Below, one piece after another: positions 51,557 to 59,762 of a DNA stretch of 64,000 bases. Each line of letters opens with the position of its first letter. Positions within the stretch are counted from its first letter, which is position 1. The stretch comes from JAIVGV01 sp031425275 (GTDB lineage Bacteria > Acidobacteriota > Blastocatellia > Pyrinomonadales > Pyrinomonadaceae), in the NCBI GenBank assembly GCA_031425275.1, contig JANPJA010000059.1, forward strand, positions 44,854 to 108,853, read 5' to 3'. The translations under genes were made by a program, and so were the position numbers. A model generated the notes under the pieces. It was not told the origin of the DNA, ran no database searches, and saw only the letters and a program-made list of their open reading frames with translations.

Positions 51557-51874
51557 TTAACTCAAGTTGCTGTTGGTCAGACATCCCGGAGGGATGACGG
51601 ACATTAGCCGGTGGCAAGTGCGCTCGCACGCCGCCACCGGATCACAGCAGTTGTAAAGACGACCGCGCCCCGGCGGGGCGCCGGATAGATCATCATTGAG
51701 GGCAGGTCAACACGCGGGCCCGGGTCGGGTAACTACTCCGGCGCCCCGCCGGGGCGCTTCGTTTGTTTCCACCGACTCGAGCCGGCGGCGGCGCGCACCT
51801 TGCGGTTCGCTTGCCGCCGGCTAATCTCCGCCGCCCCTCGCGGGGCGGCACGATCTCATAACTTGAGTTAATCA
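51554..51874. mobile_element. 321-bp MITE-like palindromic element
   Basis: Perfect 15-bp terminal inverted repeats (TGATTAACTCAAGTT at 51554-51568 and its complement at 51860-51874) bound an imperfectly palindromic interior. The interior contains CATCCCGGAGGGATG, CCGGTGGCAAG...CTTGCCGCCGG and CCCCGGCGGGGCG blocks. No open frame of note lies inside. The left end supplies the TGA of the HerA-like gene. No clear target duplication was seen. It accounts for nearly all of the 349-nt gap before the P450 gene. Confidence 0.65.
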
Positions 51875-51905
51875 AACGCCCACACACGCGCCCCCGACTC
51901 ATCCA

Positions 51906-53273
51906 ATGCCAAGTCGCCGACCACCCGGCCCGTCGCCCGCGCTCTTCGGACTCAACGAAGTCCTCAAGGTGCGCCGCGACATGCTCGCCTACTACGCGGG
52001 GCTGCACGCGGCCTACGGCGACGCGGCGCGCGTGCGCTTCGGCCCCTACGTGCAGCACGTCTTCTTTCACCCCGATCAGATCAAGGAAGTTCTCTTGACG
52101 AAGGCCGACCGCTTCGTGAAGGCCGCGCGCGTGCGCGCCGTGCTCTCGCAGTGGGACGGCGACGGCCTCGTCTTGAGCGAGGGCGAGTTCTGGCGGCGGC
52201 AGCGGCGGCTGATGCAGCCCGCCTTCCACCACGACCGCGTGGCGCGCATGGCCGGCGCGATGGTCACGATCACTTCCGAGTTGCGTGATGAGTGGACGGC
52301 CGTGTGCGAACGCGGCGGCGGCCACTGCGATGTCGAGGTCAATGACGCGATGACCGCGCTCGCGCTCAACATCGCGTCGAAGACTCTGTTCGGCGCGGAC
52401 GTGTCCGACCAGACCGCCCTGCTCGGCGAGGCTATCGCCTTCCTCTCGGACGAGGCCGTCCGCGAGTTGCAGGAGCCGCTGACGCTGCCGCGCTGGTTCC
52501 CCGCCGCGCGGGTGCGCCGCAAGTGGGAAGCCATCGAGCTGATCGACCGCACGACGCGCGACATCATCGCGGAGCGTCGCGCCTCGGGCGAGGATCGCGG
52601 CGATCTGCTCTCGATGCTCCTCCACGCGGTTGACGACGAAGGCGACGGAGGCGGCATGACCGACGAGCAGGCGCGCGACGAGGCCGTGACCCTCTTTCTC
52701 GCCGGCCACGACACCTCGGCCGCCGCCCTCACGTGGGTCTTCTACCACCTCGCGCGGAACGAGGGCGTGCGCGGACGGGTCGAGCGCGAACTCGACGCGC
52801 TCGGCGGGGCGACGCCGACGATAGCCGACCTCAAGCGTCTGCCCTATCTCGAAATGGTCGTCAAGGAGACGCTCCGGCTCAACCCGCCCGCCGTCGGCCT
52901 CTTCCCCCGGCAGGCCACGGAGGAGGTCGAGATCGGCGGCCACCGCGTGCGGCGCGGCGAGCAGGTGCAACTGCTCACCTACGTCACGCAACGCGACCCG
53001 CGCTGGTTCCCCGCGCCCGAACGATTCGACCCCGAACGGTTCGCCCCCGGCCGCGTCGAAGAGATTCCGCCGCACGCCTACTTCCCCTTCGGCGCGGGGC
53101 CGCGCGTCTGCATCGGCCGCCAGTTCGCTTTAGTCGAAGTGCAACTCGTCGCCGCCACGCTGCTCCAACGACTAAGCGTCCGCGCGCTCCCCGGCGCGGC
53201 CGAGGCCGCTCTGCACGCGCGCCTCTCGCTCCGGCCCGAGGGCGGCCTGCGCCTGCGCTGGACGAAGCGGTAG
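51906..53273 (+). CDS. Cytochrome P450
   Basis: A 455-residue haem-thiolate monooxygenase. It has the I-helix motif LFLAGHDTSAAALTW with AGHDT (266-270), the K-helix ETLR (321-324), FDPERFAPGR, and the haem-binding loop FPFGAGPRVCIG with the ligand Cys402. There is no N-terminal membrane anchor, so it is a soluble bacterial type. It resembles CYP102-head or fatty-acid-hydroxylase-like P450s by layout, but the substrate cannot be set. No ferredoxin or reductase gene is adjacent. It follows the palindromic element by 31 nt and is the only gene of its kind in the window. Confidence 0.94.
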   Translation: MPSRRPPGPSPALFGLNEVLKVRRDMLAYYAGLHAAYGDAARVRFGPYVQHVFFHPDQIKEVLLTKADRFVKAARVRAVLSQWDGDGLVLSEGEFWRRQRRLMQPAFHHDRVARMAGAMVTITSELRDEWTAVCERGGGHCDVEVNDAMTALALNIASKTLFGADVSDQTALLGEAIAFLSDEAVRELQEPLTLPRWFPAARVRRKWEAIELIDRTTRDIIAERRASGEDRGDLLSMLLHAVDDEGDGGGMTDEQARDEAVTLFLAGHDTSAAALTWVFYHLARNEGVRGRVERELDALGGATPTIADLKRLPYLEMVVKETLRLNPPAVGLFPRQATEEVEIGGHRVRRGEQVQLLTYVTQRDPRWFPAPERFDPERFAPGRVEEIPPHAYFPFGAGPRVCIGRQFALVEVQLVAATLLQRLSVRALPGAAEAALHARLSLRPEGGLRLRWTKR

Positions 53274-53279
53274 GAAGCC

Positions 53280-53404
53280 ATTAGCTGTTAGCTGTTAGCT
53301 GTTAGCTGTTAGCCGGAGGGAGAAGCTTGGGCTTGGGCTTGAGTCGCGCCGGGCGCAGCGCGCGGGCTTCCGGCTAAGAGCTAACGGCTAACAGCTAACA
53401 GCTA
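53280..53404. repeat. GTTAGCT heptamer tracts, inverted pair
   Basis: The left arm (53280-53315) is TTAGCTG units and the right arm (53371-53404) is AGCTAAC/CGGCTAA units. The spacer includes AGCTTGGGCTTGGGCTTG. Same unit as the pairs at 706-881 and 59551-59759. The remaining gap to 53576 holds the promoter-like site at 53445. Confidence 0.85.
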
Positions 53405-53444
53405 CTCCCCCCTTTGTCTCCGGCGCGCGGCGGCGGGGCGCGAG

Positions 53445-53472
53445 TTGATTTTCGCCGCCGCGATGCTAAGAT
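53445..53472 (+). promoter_or_regulatory. Possible promoter for the stressosome operon
   Basis: TTGATT (53445-53450), a 16-nt spacer and TAAGAT (53467-53472) form a modest sigma70-like site, giving a leader of about 100 nt before rsbR. Both boxes deviate from consensus. Confidence 0.35.
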
Positions 53473-53576
53473 AGTCCGGCTTTATTTCTCCCGCACAAAC
53501 AACGTCACACGCGCCCCACGCGAGGGCGTTTTCAGGTGCGCGCGGGCGACCGCGGCGCGGGCGAGGGACTGAAACG

Positions 53577-54554
53577 ATGCCGGAAGACAGCGCCACGACG
53601 CAGAACCAACCGCACGCGCGGCGACTCGCCGAGTTGCTGGCCGCGCGCCGCGACGAGATTCTCAACCTCTGGATCAAGGACCGACTCGAATCAGACGACT
53701 TCCGCGACGAGCTGATCTCGAAGAAGGAACTGCGCCAGCAGTCGCGCACGCTGCTCGAACTATTCACCGAGGCCGTCCGCGACTCGGACGGTGAATCGTT
53801 CGAGCACCCGACCTTCGACGAGCTGCGCCGCTTCCTCAACGACATCTCGCACCAGCGCGCGGTCAAGGGCTACACGCCGGTCGAGAACGCCACCTACATC
53901 ATCTCGCTGCGCAACACCACGCGGCCCATGCTCGTCGAGGAGTATCAGGCGGAGACGGCCGCGGAACTGGCCGGGCTGCTGGGCTACTTCGCCACGTTGA
54001 TCGACAAGCTCTCGCTCGTCATGGTCGAGAACTACATCCGCTCGCGCGAGGAGACCATCCGCCAGCAGCGGGCCGACATGATGGAGCTTTCCACCCCGGT
54101 CATCAAAGTCTGGGACAAGATACTGACGCTCCCCATCATCGGCACGCTCGACTCGCGCCGCGCGCAGCTCATGATGGAGGCGCTGTTGCAGCGCGTCGTC
54201 GAGACCGGCTCGACCGTCGCCATCCTCGACATCACGGGCGTGCGCACGATGGACACGCTCGTCGCCAACCACCTGATCAAGACCGTCACGGCGGCCCGCC
54301 TGATGGGCGCGCGCTGCATCCTGACCGGCGTCTCGCCCGCCATCGCGCAGACCATGGTGCAGCTCGGCATCGATCTGTCGCAGATCACCACCCGCGCGCA
54401 GATGTCCGACGGCATCCGGCTCGCGCTCGAAATGGTCGGCAAGGCCGTCGTCTCCACCCACACGCTCGCGCAGTTGCGCGGCGGCCCCGCCGCCGGCGGC
54501 CCCAACCGGATAGTCGAGCAGCCGGCGGCCAGCGGCGGGGACAACGGGAAATAG
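53577..54554 (+). CDS. rsbR: RsbR-type stressosome co-antagonist (STAS)
   Basis: A 325-residue scaffold protein of the stressosome. The N-terminal sensor part is a helical RsbRD-like domain (ARRDEILNLWIKDRL, RRFLNDISHQRAVKGYTP), not a globin or PAS domain. A linker ending LSTPVIKVWDKIL (171-183) leads to the STAS domain with AILDITGVRTMDTLVANHL (215-233). T173 and T227 correspond by alignment from memory to the two Thr residues phosphorylated by RsbT in Bacillus RsbRA. It forms mixed complexes with RsbS and binds RsbT. It is first in the rsbR-rsbS-rsbT operon. Confidence 0.9.
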   Translation: MPEDSATTQNQPHARRLAELLAARRDEILNLWIKDRLESDDFRDELISKKELRQQSRTLLELFTEAVRDSDGESFEHPTFDELRRFLNDISHQRAVKGYTPVENATYIISLRNTTRPMLVEEYQAETAAELAGLLGYFATLIDKLSLVMVENYIRSREETIRQQRADMMELSTPVIKVWDKILTLPIIGTLDSRRAQLMMEALLQRVVETGSTVAILDITGVRTMDTLVANHLIKTVTAARLMGARCILTGVSPAIAQTMVQLGIDLSQITTRAQMSDGIRLALEMVGKAVVSTHTLAQLRGGPAAGGPNRIVEQPAASGGDNGK

Positions 54555-54557
54555 CTG

Positions 54558-54665
54558 CCAGTGGTCAGTTGTCCGTCGTCTGTGCCAAGTCATCTGGCCC
54601 CGACGGACAGCGCGTAGCGCGTTAACCGCGAACCACTGACCACTGACCACTGACCACTGACAACC
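54558..54665. repeat. CCACTGA heptamer spacer
   Basis: The left arm (54558-54579) is CCAGTGGTCAGTTGTCC and on; the right arm (54633-54665) is four exact CCACTGA copies plus CAACC. The rsbS ATG follows one base later at 54667, so the arm occupies the place of a ribosome site. Same family as 61757-61880. Confidence 0.85.
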
Positions 54666-54666
54666 T

Positions 54667-55113
54667 ATGAACGGCGCACAGCGGATTCCGATTTTGCAGG
54701 TGGGGCGCGTCCTCATCGTGCCGATCCAGACGGACATGGACGATCAGACGGTCGTCGATTTGCAGGAGCGCATCCTCGCGGAATTGGAGCGGACGCGCGC
54801 GCGCGGCGTGCTCATCGATGTCTCGATGCTGGAGATGGTCGATTCGTTCATCGGCCGGATGCTTTCGGACATCGCGGCGATGGCGCGCGTGATGGACGCG
54901 CGCACGGTCGTCGTCGGCATCCAGCCGGCCGTCGCCATCACGCTCGTCGAGCTGGGGCTGGAACTGCCCGGCGTCTCGACCGTCCTCAACGTGGACGAGG
55001 GCATCAAGCTGCTGCGCCGCGAGTTCGGCATCAGTTGGGACGAGGGCGACGACGAAGACGAAGACTGGCGGGGGGAGTTGAGTTCGTTTGGAGAGCAGGT
55101 CAATCGCCCTTGA
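54667..55113 (+). CDS. rsbS: RsbS-type stressosome antagonist (STAS)
   Basis: A 148-residue single STAS domain. RVLIVPIQTDMDDQTVVDLQ and LIDVSMLEMVDSFIGRMLSDIA (49-70) are almost the textbook RsbS core; Ser60 matches the Ser phosphorylated by RsbT in Bacillus RsbS. With RsbR it builds the stressosome shell. Unusually it has an acidic C-terminal tail (DEGDDEDEDW, near 125-134). The gene overlaps the start of rsbT. No Shine-Dalgarno is visible because a heptamer arm abuts the ATG. Confidence 0.94.
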   Translation: MNGAQRIPILQVGRVLIVPIQTDMDDQTVVDLQERILAELERTRARGVLIDVSMLEMVDSFIGRMLSDIAAMARVMDARTVVVGIQPAVAITLVELGLELPGVSTVLNVDEGIKLLRREFGISWDEGDDEDEDWRGELSSFGEQVNRP

Positions 55114-55486
55114 GTCGGAGCAAGACATCGTCGTCGCGCGCTCGGACGTGCGCAAGATGGCCGCGTCGCTCGGCTTCGGCCTGCTCGATCAGACGCGCCT
55201 CGCCACCGTCACCTCCGAGCTGGCCCGCAACGCCGTCAAGTACGGCCGGGGCGGCCGGCTGATCGCGCAGCCGACCACCGACGCGCGCGGCCGCCCGGGC
55301 CTCCGCCTCATCTTCGAGGACGAGGGCCCCGGCATCCACGACCTCGACGCCGCCATGCGCGACGGCTTCTCGACCGCCAACAGCCTCGGCAAGGGCCTGC
55401 CCGGCTCGCGCCGGCTGGTTGACGAGTTCTCCATCGAGTCCGCGCCGGGGCGCGGCACGCGCGTCACGGTCGTGCGCTGGCTCTGA
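55088..55486 (+). CDS. rsbT: RsbT-type serine/threonine kinase
   Basis: A 132-residue GHKL kinase that phosphorylates RsbR and RsbS and then leaves the stressosome to activate its target. N-box SELARNAVKYG (43-53), G1 FEDEGPGIHDL (76-86) and G2 SLGKGLPGSRRL (99-110) are complete. The start is a TTG at 55088 with GGGGGAG about 8 nt upstream. The gene overlaps rsbS by 26 nt in another frame, implying translational coupling. A strong hairpin plus T-run follows it. Confidence 0.93.
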   Translation: MESRSIALESEQDIVVARSDVRKMAASLGFGLLDQTRLATVTSELARNAVKYGRGGRLIAQPTTDARGRPGLRLIFEDEGPGIHDLDAAMRDGFSTANSLGKGLPGSRRLVDEFSIESAPGRGTRVTVVRWL

Positions 55487-55493
55487 AACAACA

Positions 55494-55567
55494 GAGGTCG
55501 GATGTTAGATGTCAGATGTCAGTCTGAAAAACTAACATCCGACATCTAATCTCCGACCTCTTTTTTT
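55494..55567 (+). terminator. Hairpin of heptamer-like repeats followed by T7, abutting a start codon
   Basis: The arms 55494-55523 and 55531-55560 are 30 nt each with about four mismatches and a 7-nt loop, built of GATGTCA/GATGTTA units. Seven T residues (55561-55567) follow directly, then the ATG of the phosphatase gene at 55568. This has the form of an intrinsic terminator and might attenuate the downstream genes. Confidence 0.65.
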
Positions 55568-56626
55568 ATGCGTTCTATTCAGTCGATGTTGGTCGCGGAC
55601 GAAGCCGGGGTGGGCGCGGCGCGGCGGGCCGTGCATGATTTCGCGCAAGGCGTCGGCTTCACCGAGCGCGAGTTGGCCGAGATCGACATCGTCGTCCAGG
55701 AGATCGGCACGAACGCCGCGCGCTACTCGACGGGCGGCGGCTCCATTCACTTCACCGAGACGCTCGGCGCGGAGCCCGGCCTCGAAATCTTCTACTGGGA
55801 CAAAGGCCCCGGCATCCACGACCTCGACCGCGCGGTGCGCGACGGCGTCTCGACCGGCGGCAGCCTCGGCGCCGGACTCGGCGCGATCAAACGGCTGATG
55901 CACGAGTTCGACGCCTACTCGACCACGCCCGATTCGCCCACCGGCCGGCTCTCTCTCGCGGCGGGGCGGCGCACGACGCACGGCACGGCCCTGCTGTGCC
56001 GCAAGTGGGTCGAGGCCGCGCGCCTCTCGCAACACCCGGCGGCGACCGCGCGCCGCATCGGCGTCTGGAGCCGCCCGCACCCGCACGAGACCGCGAACGG
56101 CGACGCCTACTTCATCCGCCGCCGGGGCGGCCAGATGCTCCTCGCCGTCATCGACGGACTCGGCCACGGCCCCGGCGCTCGGGAAGCGTCGGGCGCGGCC
56201 GTCGAAGTCCTCTCGGCGTGGCAGGGCGAGCCGCTCGAAGAATTGTTCCCGCGCGCGCACGAGCGTCTGCGCCCGACGCGCGGCGCGGTGATGGGCGCGT
56301 GCGTGGTGGACACGAAACGCGGGGCTTTCTACTATGCGGGCGTCGGCAACATCGAGGCGCGCGTCTTCAACACGCCGCAGCCCGTGCGCCCCATCTCGGC
56401 CAACGGCACGCTCGGCGCGCGGCTCGGCAAAATGAAAGTCTGGTCGTACCCGTGGGCCGAGGGCGCGACCGTCGTGCTCGCGTCCGACGGACTGAGCGCG
56501 ACGTGGGACATCAGTGACTATCCCGGCCTGCTCGCCAAGAGTCCGCAACTGCTCGCCGGAGTGCTCCTGCGCGACTACGGCCGCGACTCCGACGACGCGA
56601 CCGTGCTGGTGGCAAGGCCACAGTGA
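55568..56626 (+). CDS. RsbT-like ATPase domain fused to SpoIIE/PP2C phosphatase
   Basis: A 352-residue two-domain protein. Residues 1-145 form an RsbT/SpoIIAB-like GHKL domain with QEIGTNAARYS (44-54), DKGPGIHDL (78-86) and GAGLGAIKRL. Residues 160-352 form a PP2C/SpoIIE phosphatase with NGDAYF (177-182), VIDGLGHGPGA (194-204), YYAGVGNIEA, LASDGLS and DDATVLV, containing the metal-binding Asp residues. It combines the roles of RsbT and RsbX: dephosphorylation of RsbR/RsbS resets the complex. The stop (TGA) lies within the next repeat tract. Confidence 0.9.
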   Translation: MRSIQSMLVADEAGVGAARRAVHDFAQGVGFTERELAEIDIVVQEIGTNAARYSTGGGSIHFTETLGAEPGLEIFYWDKGPGIHDLDRAVRDGVSTGGSLGAGLGAIKRLMHEFDAYSTTPDSPTGRLSLAAGRRTTHGTALLCRKWVEAARLSQHPAATARRIGVWSRPHPHETANGDAYFIRRRGGQMLLAVIDGLGHGPGAREASGAAVEVLSAWQGEPLEELFPRAHERLRPTRGAVMGACVVDTKRGAFYYAGVGNIEARVFNTPQPVRPISANGTLGARLGKMKVWSYPWAEGATVVLASDGLSATWDISDYPGLLAKSPQLLAGVLLRDYGRDSDDATVLVARPQ

Positions 56627-56704
56627 TGAGTGTTGAGTGATGAGTGATGGGTGATGAGTTAAAAACTTTTCCTACTCATCACCCATCACTCATCACTCAT
56701 CACT
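56622..56704. repeat. AGTGATG heptamer hairpin
   Basis: The left arm (56622-56659) is AGTGATG/AGTGTTG units and the right arm (56673-56704) is CATCACT/CATCACC units. The loop is 13 nt (TAAAAACTTTTCC). It supplies the stop of the phosphatase gene and ends 13 nt before the kinase ATG. Confidence 0.9.
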
Positions 56705-56717
56705 TCTACTGTTAACG

Positions 56718-58061
56718 ATGGAAGGCATTCAAACAACGCGACTCGGTGACATCTACATCCGCCGCGAGGCGGACATCGTGAAGGTGCGCGACCGCGTGCG
56801 GCGGCTGGCGCGCGAGATGGGTTTCGACCAGACGACGCAGATCAAGATCACGACGGCCGTGTCGGAGTTGACGCGCAACATCTACGAGTACGCGCGCTCC
56901 GGGGCGATCACGCTCTCGGCCGCGCAGTCGGGGCCGGCCGCGACCGGCCTCCACATCACGGCCCGCGACGCCGGCCCCGGCATCGAGGCGCGCACTATCG
57001 AGTCGATCATGCGCGGCGACTTCCGCTCGGCGCACGGCCTCGGCGTCGGCCTCGCCGGCACGCGCCGGCTGATGGACGATTTCGAGATCGAGTCGAACGA
57101 GGACGGCGCGGGGACGCGCGTCTCAGTCGTCAAGTGGCTCCCGCCGGCCGAGGCCGCCTCCGTGCGCGGCCGCATCGAGGAAATTCGCGAGGCGTTCGCG
57201 GCCGTCACGGACGAGTCGGCCATCGAAGAACTGGAACAGCAGAACCGCGATCTCGTGTCAGTCCTCGCCGAGTTGGAGGAGAAGCGCGAAGAGCTGGAGC
57301 GTCTGAACCGCGAGTTGGGCGAGAAGAACGACGCGCTGGAGGAGGCCAACGCGAAGCTCCACGAGCTGGCCGAGATGAAGGAGGAGTTTCTCGCCCTGAC
57401 CACGCACGACCTGCGCTCGCCGCTGACGGTGATTAGCGGCGTCATCAGCTTCTTCTCGTCGGGCCGTCTGGGCGAGCTGACGCCCGAGCAGCAGAACATG
57501 GTCGGGATGATGGAGCGCAACACGCAGAGCCTGATCGAACTGGTCAACGATCTGTTGGAGTCGGCCAAGCTCGACTCCGGCGCGATCAAGCTCGACCTCG
57601 TGCCCGTGGAACCCGGCCCCGTCCTCGACGAAATCCGCGAGTCGATGCACGCGCTCGCCGACGAGAAAGGCATCACGCTCGAAAGCGCGGGCGCGGCCGA
57701 TTTGCCGCGCATCAACGCCGACCGCCAGAAGCTGCGGCGCGCGCTCGTCAACCTCGTCTCGAACGCGCTCAAGTTCACGGCGCGCGGCGGGAGCGTCCGC
57801 GTCGCGGCGGCGCGCGAGGGCGGGACGGTGCGCTTCAGCGTCGCGGACACCGGCGTCGGCATCTCGCCGGAAGAACTCCCGCGCCTCTTCGACAAGTACG
57901 AGCAGGGCCGCTCGCGCGCCACGCGCAGCGAGAAGGGCACGGGCCTCGGCCTCTACATCACGCGCCAGCTCGTCGAGCTCCACGGCGGCGAAATCCACGC
58001 CGAGTCGCAACTCGGCACAGGCTCCACTTTCTCTTTCACCATCCCGGTCGCGGAAAAGTAA
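56718..58061 (+). CDS. RsbT-like domain fused to a HisKA/HATPase histidine kinase
   Basis: A 447-residue protein. Residues 1-141 are an RsbT-like GHKL domain (SELTRNIYEYA 49-59, DAGPGI 84-89, GLGVGLAGTRRL 107-118). A coiled coil spans about 165-222. HisKA follows with LTTHDLRSPLTVISG and phospho-acceptor His230. The last domain is HATPase_c with NLVSNALKF (345-353), DTGVGI (377-382) and GTGLGLYI (407-414). No membrane helix is present. The N-terminal domain may let the kinase bind the stressosome in place of RsbT, so signal output would go to a response regulator that is not in this window. Confidence 0.9.
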   Translation: MEGIQTTRLGDIYIRREADIVKVRDRVRRLAREMGFDQTTQIKITTAVSELTRNIYEYARSGAITLSAAQSGPAATGLHITARDAGPGIEARTIESIMRGDFRSAHGLGVGLAGTRRLMDDFEIESNEDGAGTRVSVVKWLPPAEAASVRGRIEEIREAFAAVTDESAIEELEQQNRDLVSVLAELEEKREELERLNRELGEKNDALEEANAKLHELAEMKEEFLALTTHDLRSPLTVISGVISFFSSGRLGELTPEQQNMVGMMERNTQSLIELVNDLLESAKLDSGAIKLDLVPVEPGPVLDEIRESMHALADEKGITLESAGAADLPRINADRQKLRRALVNLVSNALKFTARGGSVRVAAAREGGTVRFSVADTGVGISPEELPRLFDKYEQGRSRATRSEKGTGLGLYITRQLVELHGGEIHAESQLGTGSTFSFTIPVAEK

Positions 58062-58142
58062 TGAGTGATGAGTGATGAGTGATGAGTTAAAAAAACTCTT
58101 CTTACTCATCACTCATCACTCATCACTCATCACTCATCACTT
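58060..58142. repeat. GTGATGA heptamer hairpin
   Basis: The left arm (58060-58087) and right arm (58104-58142) are exact GTGATGA/TCATCAC units around a ~16-nt A/T-rich loop. It starts at the kinase stop codon and ends 6 nt before the mpl ATG. Same family as 56622-56704. Confidence 0.9.
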
Positions 58143-58148
58143 GTAACC

Positions 58149-59564
58149 ATGCACTATCACCTGATCGGAATCTGCGGGACGGCGATGGCGTCGCTCGCCG
58201 GGATGCTACAGGCGCGCGGGCATCGCGTGACGGGGTCGGACGCGAACGTCTATCCGCCGATGTCCACGATGCTCGCAGGGTTAGGCGTCGCGGTCGCCGA
58301 AGGCTACGCGGCGGCGAACCTTGAGGCCGCGCCCGACTGCGTGGTCATCGGCAACGCATTGTCGCGCGGCAACCCGGAGGTCGAGGAGACCTTGAGCCGC
58401 AAGCTCAACTTCCGCTCGCAGGCCGAGGTCGTCAAAGAGGAGTTCATCCGCGGGCGGCGCTCGCTCGTCGTCGCGGGCACGCACGGGAAGACGACGACGA
58501 CGAGCATCGCGACGTGGGTCATGGAGGTCGGCGGTCTCGATCCCGGTTTTCTCGTCGGCGGCGTCGTGCAGAACTTCGGCCACAGCTTCCGCGTCACCAG
58601 CAGCGATTATTTCATCATCGAGGGCGACGAGTACGACACGGCCTTTTTCGACAAGGGGCCGAAGTTCATGCACTACCTGCCCGAAGTGGCCGTCGTCGGC
58701 AACATCGAGTTCGACCACGCAGACATCTACGCCGACCTGCCGGCCGTCAAACTCGCCTTCAAGCGGTTGATGAACCTCGTGCCGGCCAACGGCCGCCTCG
58801 TCGCGGGTTGGGATGACGCGAACGTCCGCGAAGTCGTCGGCTCGTTCGGCGCGCGCCTCCACACGCAACTCGAAACCTTCGGCACGTCCCCGGACGCGAA
58901 GTGGCAGGCGCGCGACGTGGATTTTTCGGGCGAGCTGACGCGCTTCAAAGTGTTTCGCGAAGGCAAGGAGTGGGGCGAGTTCGCGATGCCGCTCATCGGC
59001 GAGTTCAACGTGCGCAACTGCCTCTCGGTGATCGTCGCGGCCGAAGCGTGGGGCGTCGAAGCCGGCGCGATTAACGAAGCCCTCGCCACCTTCAAGAGCG
59101 TCCAGCGGCGGATGCAGGTCAAGGGGACGGCAGCGGGCGTCACCGTCATCGACGACTTCGCGCACCACCCGACGGCCGTGCGCGAGACGCTGCGCGCCCT
59201 GCGCGCGAAGTACACCGGGGGGCGGCTCGTCGCCGTCTTCGAGCCGCGCTCCGCGACCTCGCGCCTCGCGGTCTTCCAAAACGAGTACGTCGAGGCGCTG
59301 GGGCAGGCCGACTACGTCGTCGTCGCGCAGGTCTTCGAGCGCGATAAGGGCAGCATCTACGGGCGTCTGTTGGACGTGGACGAACTCGTCACCGAGATCG
59401 ACTCGGCGGGAACGCCCGCCCACTGTCTCGACGGCGCGGACTCGATCGTCGCGCACCTCGCCCCGCAGCTTCGCGCGGGCGACACCGTCGCCATCATGTC
59501 CAACGGCGGCTTTGACCGCATCCACGACAAGCTGCTCGATGCGTTGAAAGCGGTTAGCGGTTAG
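58149..59564 (+). CDS. mpl: UDP-MurNAc:tripeptide ligase (murein recycling)
   Basis: Joins recycled L-Ala-gamma-D-Glu-meso-Dap to UDP-MurNAc in the cytoplasm. The 471-residue protein starts HYHLIGICGTAMASLAGML and VTGSDANVYPPMST, which separate Mpl from MurC. It continues with ATP loop VAGTHGKTTTTS (108-119), IEGDEYDTAFFDKGPKF, GNIEFDHADIY and VIDDFAHHPTAV. The C-terminal domain has FEPRSATSRL. Its last residues KAVSG and the stop come from the start of a GTTAGCT tract. It implies meso-Dap peptidoglycan recycling, usual in diderm bacteria. Confidence 0.94.
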   Translation: MHYHLIGICGTAMASLAGMLQARGHRVTGSDANVYPPMSTMLAGLGVAVAEGYAAANLEAAPDCVVIGNALSRGNPEVEETLSRKLNFRSQAEVVKEEFIRGRRSLVVAGTHGKTTTTSIATWVMEVGGLDPGFLVGGVVQNFGHSFRVTSSDYFIIEGDEYDTAFFDKGPKFMHYLPEVAVVGNIEFDHADIYADLPAVKLAFKRLMNLVPANGRLVAGWDDANVREVVGSFGARLHTQLETFGTSPDAKWQARDVDFSGELTRFKVFREGKEWGEFAMPLIGEFNVRNCLSVIVAAEAWGVEAGAINEALATFKSVQRRMQVKGTAAGVTVIDDFAHHPTAVRETLRALRAKYTGGRLVAVFEPRSATSRLAVFQNEYVEALGQADYVVVAQVFERDKGSIYGRLLDVDELVTEIDSAGTPAHCLDGADSIVAHLAPQLRAGDTVAIMSNGGFDRIHDKLLDALKAVSG

Positions 59565-59759
59565 CTGTTAGCTGTTAGCTGTTAGCTGTTAGCTGTTAGC
59601 TGTTAGCTGTTAGCTGTTAGCTGTTAGCCAGAGATCGCCGCCGCCGGTCGCCGGTGGTCGGCTGTTAGCCGTCGCCGGCTTGGACTATACTTGCCGGCGT
59701 TCTTGAGATTGTTCAGAGCTAACAGCTAACAGCTAATCGCTAATCGCTACCCGCTAACA
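59551..59759. repeat. Long GTTAGCT heptamer tract with inverted arm
   Basis: The left arm (59553-59629) is GTTAGCG, nine exact GTTAGCT copies and GTTAGCC. The right arm (59717-59759) is AGCTAAC units and variants. The 87-nt spacer has no gene. The tract encodes the end of mpl and reaches to 3 nt before the pta ATG. It is the longest array in the window. Confidence 0.92.
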
Positions 59760-59762
59760 CCC

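Noticed and set aside
55568..56626. Reading this gene as a second plain rsbT with a separate phosphatase
   Set aside because: The frame is continuous through both domains with all motifs in order, so it is a fusion.
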